Below, in pieces: positions 58,213 through 64,000 of a DNA stretch of 64,000 nucleotides. Source of the stretch: a virus; IMG/VR virus record IMGVR_UViG_3300025810_000004, positions 62,001 through 126,000 of that record; one strand, given 5' to 3'. The notes under the pieces are model-generated. The model was not told the origin of the DNA. It made no database searches and saw only the letters and a list, made by a program, of their open reading frames with translations. Position 1 is the stretch's first letter. Each line of letters starts with the position of its first letter. The position numbers and the translations under genes are program-made.

Positions 58213-58239
58213 GGCACACTTTAACCGGTGTGCCAGCGG
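58213..58239. repeat. 27-bp hairpin repeat, copy 1
   Basis: Identical to 58336-58362. Stem GGCACAC/GTGTGCC (7 bp) with an 8-nt loop TTTAACCG, followed by AGCGG. Identity outside the stem shows a true sequence repeat, not only a shared fold. Confidence 0.85.
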
Positions 58240-58335
58240 GTTTGTAAGCCACGTTTTGCAAGCTCTTGAACTTTAATTCCAGAACACGTTTTCCTACCTC
58301 TTGGCTCTTAGTTGGCTTGTTGTCACCAACTACAA

Positions 58336-58362
58336 GGCACACTTTAACCGGTGTGCCAGCGG
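58336..58362. repeat. 27-bp hairpin repeat, copy 2
   Basis: Second copy, 123 bp after the first in the same orientation. The two hairpins bracket an AT-richer segment. Confidence 0.85.
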
Positions 58363-58671
58363 TATAGGTTTAGATTTTCACTTACGTTTCGGGCTTCGCC
58401 ACGATGCGCTGGATGCCTTCTCAGACTTTAGCCTCCGATAACCTAAAACGGAGGTCGCACTCTTGTTCCGCCTTCTGCCGTGAGGCTCCAACGGGGGTGC
58501 AAAGTTATCAGATTTTCAATGAACTATTCGGGTTTTACCGAGCAGGGCTCGCAAACCGGAAGCCAACCACTTTTCCATCTTCTGGACTTGGTAGCTTTTG
58601 ATGAACATTGCCCCCAATCACACGTAGGATTGGGGCGAAGTTGGGGACCACACAAAGTGATGTGACCTACT

Positions 58672-59337
58672 TCAGAACCAGGGGGTTTCCCCCCAGAAAT
58701 CTCGGTATACAAGGTATTGTTCTGTAGCATACCTTTGGGCGGCAGGTCCTGATCCATTATACCGACGGAGAGCGTCTTTGGGGTCGCCTTTTGCATATCT
58801 GAGAGCTTCCGAAAGAACGAATCCCACAGCGTGTAGGTTTACCTCCGGGTCGTATAGGTCATCGACCGAATTGATGATACCCTCCCTTTTGAGGGTCGTC
58901 TCCCAAACGACCGGGTGAATCTGGCCCAGACCTATTTCTCCTGCTGCCCCGAGCGCGTCGGTCTTGCATCGGCTCTCCCTGTACACGGTCAGTGCTATGA
59001 CTCTGGGGTTGACTTTGTGGGCTTCTGCCGCTTTTCCGATGAAGGCGTTGAACTCTTCTGGGGGGTTGATCCTACAGTGCTGGGCGAAGTCTTCGGTCGG
59101 AAGTCCCTCAGGAACTTCGCTGTCGGCTCCCCCATTTCCTGCAATACTGTCTCCCTGTCCCCCTTCTCCCACAAGGTCACCAGTCTCTCGCACTCCTGTA
59201 TGGTCCGTGTCTTCACAGTATTCCTTTCCGACCTTCACGAAGGCCAGCAGGGCGAATGTGAAGGCTGCCCCGCACGCAAAGAACCCCAACGCCTCGTAGA
59301 AGCGATGGTTGCCCTCAGTATACAGAGGCGGTCTCAC
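58672..59337 (-). CDS. membrane-anchored lytic transglycosylase (SLT)
   Basis: GTG start at 59337, overlapping the upstream stop (GTGA). Residues ~10-32 (FYEALGFFACGAAFTFALLA) form a transmembrane anchor. Residues ~100-221 are an SLT-type transglycosylase with catalytic Glu in VYRESRCKTDALGAAGEIGL, then GQIHPVVW and the RRYNGSGPAAQRYA motif. It would cleave glycan strands of peptidoglycan with anhydro-muropeptide formation, during DNA entry or lysis. Charged linker between anchor and domain. Confidence 0.87.
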   Translation of the reverse strand: MRPPLYTEGNHRFYEALGFFACGAAFTFALLAFVKVGKEYCEDTDHTGVRETGDLVGEGGQGDSIAGNGGADSEVPEGLPTEDFAQHCRINPPEEFNAFIGKAAEAHKVNPRVIALTVYRESRCKTDALGAAGEIGLGQIHPVVWETTLKREGIINSVDDLYDPEVNLHAVGFVLSEALRYAKGDPKDALRRYNGSGPAAQRYATEQYLVYRDFWGETPWF

Positions 59338-59495
59338 GATGCACTCTCACGGTCCTTCCGCGACTGGATGGCCGACCGAATGTGCCTCTGGTCCACGTTT
59401 GGGAACTGGCGCTTGACCTGCTTCCGGCTGGGGCACTCAGGCTGGGCGTCTACCCATGCCTGCACCCTGTTGCGCTGTTCACGGCTTTCGTACAC
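59334..59495 (-). CDS. small basic helical protein, 53 aa
   Basis: GTG at 59495 with CGGAGA upstream. The sequence VYESREQRNRVQAWVDAQPE continues to CPSRKQVKRQFPNVDQRHIR, which has a helix-turn-helix-like shape. Its stop overlaps the transglycosylase start, indicating translational coupling. Function unknown. Confidence 0.58.
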   Translation of the reverse strand: MYESREQRNRVQAWVDAQPECPSRKQVKRQFPNVDQRHIRSAIQSRKDRESAS

Positions 59496-59572
59496 TCTCG
59501 CGTCTCCGAAGTTGGTCTATACCTACAGTTTACAATACCACCGTCTTGTGGTTTATCGTTCTTCTCCGGTCC

Positions 59573-59590
59573 GTGTTTTATAGGTAAAGT
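59573..59590 (+). promoter_or_regulatory. putative late-type promoter
   Basis: GTGTTTTATAGGTAAAGT lies 30-47 nt before the ATG at 59620, matching the TTTATAGG string before 16533. Confidence 0.42.
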
Positions 59591-59619
59591 AACCACAGAA
59601 GCAAGAAGCACGGGACCCA

Positions 59620-62600
59620 ATGTCTATACTAGACTCTTCCTCATACGTGTTGAGACCATCACGCAGCGCGGGTGGTAACTCCAGTACGACCGACGAGGCC
59701 ACCACTGGGGTGGATCGTGACCATCTGTATCCGGAGGAGTTCCCTGCGGCGTACGTGGTCAAGCCCACAGATGGTCCGGTGGAGCCATACGGCGATATGT
59801 ACCGTGCCGCTGTGCTGCTTCAGCCTTCTGACAGGGCCGGGAAGCAGGAATACTGTCTGTTTGCTGCCACCACGGGCTCCCTGAGCACTATCGAGGATGC
59901 TTCCTTCGTTGTGACTGGTGGGTCCGACTCCGTGCAGGTTATTCCGGGTTCGCTTTCCGTTGGGGGGTTCGAAGACGGAACCACCTCCTTCTACATCCGA
60001 GACGAGGGTGCCAGAGACGTTTCCAGTGTGGTCTCCATATCCATAGTGGTGGGGGGAACCTCCGTGACCAATGCGGTCACCTGTACCGTGACATCCTATG
60101 ATGCTCTCACCGGGCGGGTTGAGATAGACGCTTCTGGGATAGGGGGAGGATATTCCGAGGAGAGAGGAGACACTATACTTGCGGCCTATTATGTCCTTGC
60201 CGGGGTGTCCTTCTGGTGGACCCGCAACGACACGGTAGACGGTGTTTCCCGATTTGGGTGGAACGGAAAGGTCCAGAAGTGGCTCCCCCTTCCCGGAACC
60301 CCCGCCAGGTCTTTGGGTGCGGTTGACCCGGACGAGGCTTACACCCTGAACCCGGCCCCCACCAGATTCGAAATTGGGGACACCCTTCCAGGCGACCCCT
60401 CAGAGGGAGACCAATACGCGTTGCTGCGTGTGGGTCTGTACTCAGACAAGGATTCCACCCCCCTCGAAGTGAGGGTGGTGTCCGACGAAGTCGCAGACGC
60501 AGGATGGGATGGAGGCGGCGGGGACGCCATAGTCGGAGTGAACAGTGGATTCCTTGTTCTCAGCGACGCCTTCATTGAAGTCAACGCGGGACGCACACTT
60601 TGGTACAACGCAGAAACCTTCGTTCCCGATGCCGACGGGGATATGGGAGTTGTTGCAGACTTCCCCATCGTGGACAACCAGGGGTTCCCTTCTCTTTCCC
60701 CGGCACCCGGCCCCACCGAGCGCCCCTTCCTGAGAATAGGGAACAGGCAGTACCTGACCCCCATACCCAAGGAGGATGACACCTCCTTGAACAGCCCAAG
60801 CGGGGTCCCCAGCGGCTCCTTTGAATGGAGCAAGACCACAGGCAAGATAGTCCTGTCCGCTGTCGACATAGCGAAGTGCACCCCCGGCTTTTCTACGGCA
60901 GAAGGCGACCCAGCCGACTACGAGATACCCTATCTGGGTGCGCGTCTGTTCTTCGACGGGGTGGCGCTCAGCACCCAGCCCATCCCTGTCAGGGGTCCCT
61001 CTTATTGCATAGACGCTGAAGGAGACGGCGGAAACGGCTCCCCTATAACTGGCGACCCGGATGGGGTTCCAACCTTCGGTGACCTCTTCGTTGACAGGGC
61101 CAAGCCACTGCCCCCTCCTGGGGTCAGTGGGGTGTCTTGGGTGCCAGACAACAGCGGCGTTGTGCCTGATGGTGCCGCTGTCCCTGTCCCCGACCCCCCT
61201 CAGACCCGCCCCAACGGAACGGGGCTCGTGAGACAGGTCAAGGCAGAAGCTGGAGACATGTTCTTCTTCAATGGCAACACCGGGGGGTCCGGATACGCCT
61301 ACGAAAACGTCGACATCATCGAGTACGACGAAGATGTAACCAAGCTCGAATTCAGAATCCCCAAGACTGACGTGGAAGTCGCTCGTCAGTCCAAGAACGC
61401 CCCCAGCAACTATCCTTATTCTTCTCAGATAAACATGAGAAGGAGGCCAGTGAAGGGTGACGGCCTGCTCTTCAGGCAGGCCATGGTCATACCCTCAGTG
61501 TACTCTGATACCGCTCGGGTCTATTCGAGGTTCATGGGTCCGTACCAGCTGGACGGGACGGAAACTCTCCGCTATGCGCTGGGCGGTACAGAGTATCTTT
61601 GGACTGCTCCGGGGTCTGGTTCTTACACCGCTTCTGACATAGCGGCCAGTTTCCCTGTCGGACACGCAGGCCACCAGCGGGGAATCCTGTACCTGGAGGA
61701 CCCAAGCGGGACCGACATAGAGATAGGGTGGCACCTCCCTGAGTCCTCAGGTGGTCCTCCACGCGGGAGATTTGAACTGTCCGCACACGCGGCACTTGGT
61801 CTCCTTCCCGGCTGGAAGATTGTCGCCGGGGACAGCGAATACAGGTGGCTACCAGACAACGGGGTTGCGCTCGGAGTCTTCCGTAGCCCCACGAACCTTG
61901 ACCGGAGTGACCCCACCCCGGATATAAGGGCCAGGTCGGTCTTGAAGAACGAGGTTCTGACCGACAACATCCCCGCCGTTCCCTTCATAACCATAAACCA
62001 GCCTCCGCTGGAGGATATTCCTGGGTACGAGGAGGACTCCCACTTCAGGGTCCGGTCCGGTCTCCTCAGGTTGAACCTCAAGAATTACCAGACCATCCGG
62101 GACATTGGGCTGAAGTATGACTGGCCCAACGACAGGATGCAGTGGATAAGGGAAGGCAAGACCAACTCCACGGAAATAGCCTTCCCTTCTTCCGTTCTGC
62201 AGTTGGCTGACACCGGGGTACTTCCGGAAACGGTGTCGTCGGATGCCATGCTGGACGGCGCTTTCGGTCTGGACCTGAAGTCCGCTAAGGACGACTCCTT
62301 CAGTGAGCTGACTCAGGGAACAGAATTCCTGATGCCGGGTGGAGGAAACCCAGGTCAGGCGTTTCTCGTTGAGGTAGCCGGGGAGACGAAGTACCAGGGG
62401 GGCAACGGTACCTTCGTTGCGGGTGACACGCTCTTCTCCGACCCCAACACCACCATAGGGTCCGTGCCAGCGGGATACCTCCTGCACATCATAAACGGGG
62501 ACGCCGAGGGGGTCTACACCTTCACGGACAGCTTCCTGAATGTGTCCCCGGCCTTCCCCGCCAGCGCTGGTTTCCCCCTGGGCCCACCCGCACAGTGGAA

Positions 62601-64000
62601 GATATACGAGGCCAAGACCAGAGGGGAAGTGGACAACACGCTCTTGGCTGACGTTCAGCAGACCGTGCAGAACCACCTCTCAGAGGAGCCATTCAAGATC
62701 CGGCTCTTGACCTATGCAGGAGACGTTGGGAGCACTCTGACGGTCAACCCGTCTGATGCCATCAGAAGTGGCCGAATAGTCAGGGTGAGGTTTGGACTGG
62801 AATCCGGGTCCCCGGAAGCCGTACCCTCTTATCTGGTCAGAGGCACGGATCTCGGTCCGATTGCAACAGACGGTCTTTTTGTGGACCCCACAGACCCCCA
62901 CGTTTCCAATTCTGGGGCGACCGTATACTTCCAGATCCGCGTGGGGGCAGAGATTTACGTCCCCACCGTGAACGGAGGCGGCGGGCTCGTTGACGTGGAC
63001 ACCACCACCGGAGAGGTCTTCATAGACCCCAACGTCGTGTCGGACCAGACCGGGAGTTCTGTTTTCTACGATCAGATCTTCCTGTCCCCCAGCGATCTGA
63101 GTGCGGGTGAATGCGAGATAGACTCCTCGGATGGGTCGGTCAACCTTTCTGGGGCCGATACAAGCAGCTATTCCGGTGCGAAGGCTTATTTTGTTGAGCA
63201 GATGGTCACCGAGAACAACCTCGACGTCACCACTTCTCCCCTGAACGGAAGTCTGCTGTTCAACAAGCCGCTCCGCGCTATGCAGATAGTGGAGGTCAAC
63301 TACTTCCAGGCGGATACCAACGGCGACAAAGCCCTGGATTCAGACGGGAACGAGATAGAGGTGACCGAATTCTTACCCCTCGTGGTGAGACTGGAGACTG
63401 CCACCAGAATCGACGGGTACACCTATTCCTACAATCCCACCGGAAGAACCGAGTCCTCGACTGTGGAACCCTTCATGTGGGTTGGGGTGGAGTTGCAGAA
63501 TTTTGCGGGTGTCACGAACGCCGTCGCCAACGAGGGGACCATAACCTTCACCAACGAAGTGTCCGAAACCGACACCGTTCAGATCAATTACGGTGTTCTC
63601 GAAGCATTCGGAGGGGAACAGGCTTACACCGTGAGCACTCCCCCGGTGTACAGGAAGCCATTCTGGATAGACGCCGAGTCCAGCAGCTTCCCCCTACAGT
63701 CGGACAAGACCTCTGTGTTTGAGGCTGGTGATCTCGTTCTGGTGGGAGAAACTCCGCTGTACGTGACTGGTTCGTCTTATGACGCCTCCACCGAGGCGAC
63801 CACTGTTTCCTTCTTCCCCACCACCCAAGGCGAAGTGGGTAGCAGAGCAGTGGGGAGGGACGTCAGTCTGACCGTTTCTGACTTCAAAGTGGCGGTGGAT
63901 TACGGGGGCGACGAGGGTTTCATGCCCACCCTCAACACCGACGCCATAACTGGTACCCCTCTGCAGCCAGCAGACAGGGGACAGCTGGAAGTTTCCTTCT
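59620..64000 (+). CDS. giant virion structural protein, 3' partial
   Basis: From the ATG at 59620 the frame appears open to the end of the window (at least 1460 codons), starting MSILDSSSYVLRPSRSAGGN. The protein is acidic, Gly/Thr/Ser/Pro-rich and almost entirely beta-strand-like (FVVTGGSDSVQVIPGSLSVG), without membrane segments, coiled coils or catalytic motifs. This is typical of long tail-fibre, tail or baseplate-hub proteins of large phages. The C-terminus, where fibre tips or chaperone domains would be, lies beyond the window. Confidence 0.75.
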   Translation, partial: MSILDSSSYVLRPSRSAGGNSSTTDEATTGVDRDHLYPEEFPAAYVVKPTDGPVEPYGDMYRAAVLLQPSDRAGKQEYCLFAATTGSLSTIEDASFVVTGGSDSVQVIPGSLSVGGFEDGTTSFYIRDEGARDVSSVVSISIVVGGTSVTNAVTCTVTSYDALTGRVEIDASGIGGGYSEERGDTILAAYYVLAGVSFWWTRNDTVDGVSRFGWNGKVQKWLPLPGTPARSLGAVDPDEAYTLNPAPTRFEIGDTLPGDPSEGDQYALLRVGLYSDKDSTPLEVRVVSDEVADAGWDGGGGDAIVGVNSGFLVLSDAFIEVNAGRTLWYNAETFVPDADGDMGVVADFPIVDNQGFPSLSPAPGPTERPFLRIGNRQYLTPIPKEDDTSLNSPSGVPSGSFEWSKTTGKIVLSAVDIAKCTPGFSTAEGDPADYEIPYLGARLFFDGVALSTQPIPVRGPSYCIDAEGDGGNGSPITGDPDGVPTFGDLFVDRAKPLPPPGVSGVSWVPDNSGVVPDGAAVPVPDPPQTRPNGTGLVRQVKAEAGDMFFFNGNTGGSGYAYENVDIIEYDEDVTKLEFRIPKTDVEVARQSKNAPSNYPYSSQINMRRRPVKGDGLLFRQAMVIPSVYSDTARVYSRFMGPYQLDGTETLRYALGGTEYLWTAPGSGSYTASDIAASFPVGHAGHQRGILYLEDPSGTDIEIGWHLPESSGGPPRGRFELSAHAALGLLPGWKIVAGDSEYRWLPDNGVALGVFRSPTNLDRSDPTPDIRARSVLKNEVLTDNIPAVPFITINQPPLEDIPGYEEDSHFRVRSGLLRLNLKNYQTIRDIGLKYDWPNDRMQWIREGKTNSTEIAFPSSVLQLADTGVLPETVSSDAMLDGAFGLDLKSAKDDSFSELTQGTEFLMPGGGNPGQAFLVEVAGETKYQGGNGTFVAGDTLFSDPNTTIGSVPAGYLLHIINGDAEGVYTFTDSFLNVSPAFPASAGFPLGPPAQWKIYEAKTRGEVDNTLLADVQQTVQNHLSEEPFKIRLLTYAGDVGSTLTVNPSDAIRSGRIVRVRFGLESGSPEAVPSYLVRGTDLGPIATDGLFVDPTDPHVSNSGATVYFQIRVGAEIYVPTVNGGGGLVDVDTTTGEVFIDPNVVSDQTGSSVFYDQIFLSPSDLSAGECEIDSSDGSVNLSGADTSSYSGAKAYFVEQMVTENNLDVTTSPLNGSLLFNKPLRAMQIVEVNYFQADTNGDKALDSDGNEIEVTEFLPLVVRLETATRIDGYTYSYNPTGRTESSTVEPFMWVGVELQNFAGVTNAVANEGTITFTNEVSETDTVQINYGVLEAFGGEQAYTVSTPPVYRKPFWIDAESSSFPLQSDKTSVFEAGDLVLVGETPLYVTGSSYDASTEATTVSFFPTTQGEVGSRAVGRDVSLTVSDFKVAVDYGGDEGFMPTLNTDAITGTPLQPADRGQLEVSF

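Larger units (their letters stand above)
58196..58671 (-). ncRNA. candidate structured non-coding RNA beside the tRNAs
   Basis: About 475 bases without a convincing gene on either strand. It contains at least four stem-loops: two identical hairpins (58213-58239, 58336-58362), an 8-bp stem CCCCAATC/GATTGGGG (58612-58635) and a 6-bp stem CCTCCG/CGGAGG (58432-58454). Large ornate phage RNAs such as GOLLD and ROOL typically sit next to phage tRNAs, but I cannot assign a family by eye. The strand is assumed from the flanking genes. Confidence 0.45.

Noticed and set aside
58213-58362. Possible two-repeat CRISPR array
   Set aside because: Only two copies, with a 96-bp gap and no further units or cas genes; the internal hairpin structure fits a structured RNA better.

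Overview
The window is a piece of a large, virulent-looking tailed dsDNA bacteriophage genome with contractile-tail (myovirus) features. It carries a large terminase, a portal, a gp25-like/baseplate-J pair, an endolysin, a lytic transglycosylase, many virion-type proteins, three tRNAs, and its own clamp loader, NusG-like factor and sigma-like factor. Genes are tightly packed with ATGA or GTGA overlaps. No integrase, CRISPR array or rRNA is seen. A major capsid protein, tail sheath, tape measure and DNA polymerase were not recognised, so the genome must extend well beyond this window. The host cannot be named from the sequence.

Layout. 1-2.5 kb: nucleotide metabolism (a DUF1599-dUTPase fusion and a CBS-less IMP dehydrogenase). 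2.6-8.5 kb: unknown genes, then the baseplate pair. 8.5-11.4 kb: small GC-rich genes and a tandem GIY-YIG nuclease. 11.4-14.8 kb: DnaQ-like exonuclease, tandem cold-shock protein, staphylococcal-nuclease-like protein. 14.8-19.1 kb: tail-tube-like and other structural genes, endolysin, 2H phosphoesterase. 19.1-25.8 kb: tagged proteins, a C39-like peptidase fusion, a 933-residue multidomain protein and a SWIM protein. 25.8-29.4 kb (minus strand): large virion proteins. 29.4-32.8 kb: FmdB-like ribbon, two tiny membrane proteins, and a glutamine synthetase with four small genes. 32.9-34.8 kb (minus strand): unknown genes. 34.8-37.5 kb: a complete histidine kinase, response regulator and coiled-coil membrane protein cluster. 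37.7-46.5 kb: fibre-like protein, metalloprotease, terminase, portal. 46.5-50.2 kb: clamp loader split by an intein, NusG-like factor, sigma-like factor. 50.2-55.6 kb: virion-type proteins, a Dps-like fusion and three more tagged proteins. 55.6-59.5 kb (minus strand): TPR-sulfotransferase, small genes, tRNAs, a probable structured RNA and a transglycosylase. 59.6-64 kb: a giant structural gene running off the window.

Most notable points. (i) The dnaX gene is interrupted by an intein whose N- and C-terminal parts lie in separate reading frames, around a remnant LAGLIDADG endonuclease. (ii) Seven genes share a ~33-residue N-terminal tag fused to unrelated C-termini, and two copies share a perfect 115-bp block including the leader hairpin. 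(iii) There is a two-component system and (iv) a GSII glutamine synthetase. (v) A ~475-nt gene-free region beside the tRNAs is full of stem-loops and holds two identical 27-bp hairpins. (vi) A recurring TATA-type element, often with an upstream CGTTA, sits before many genes and looks like a T4-like late promoter, fitting the phage-encoded sigma-like and NusG-like proteins.
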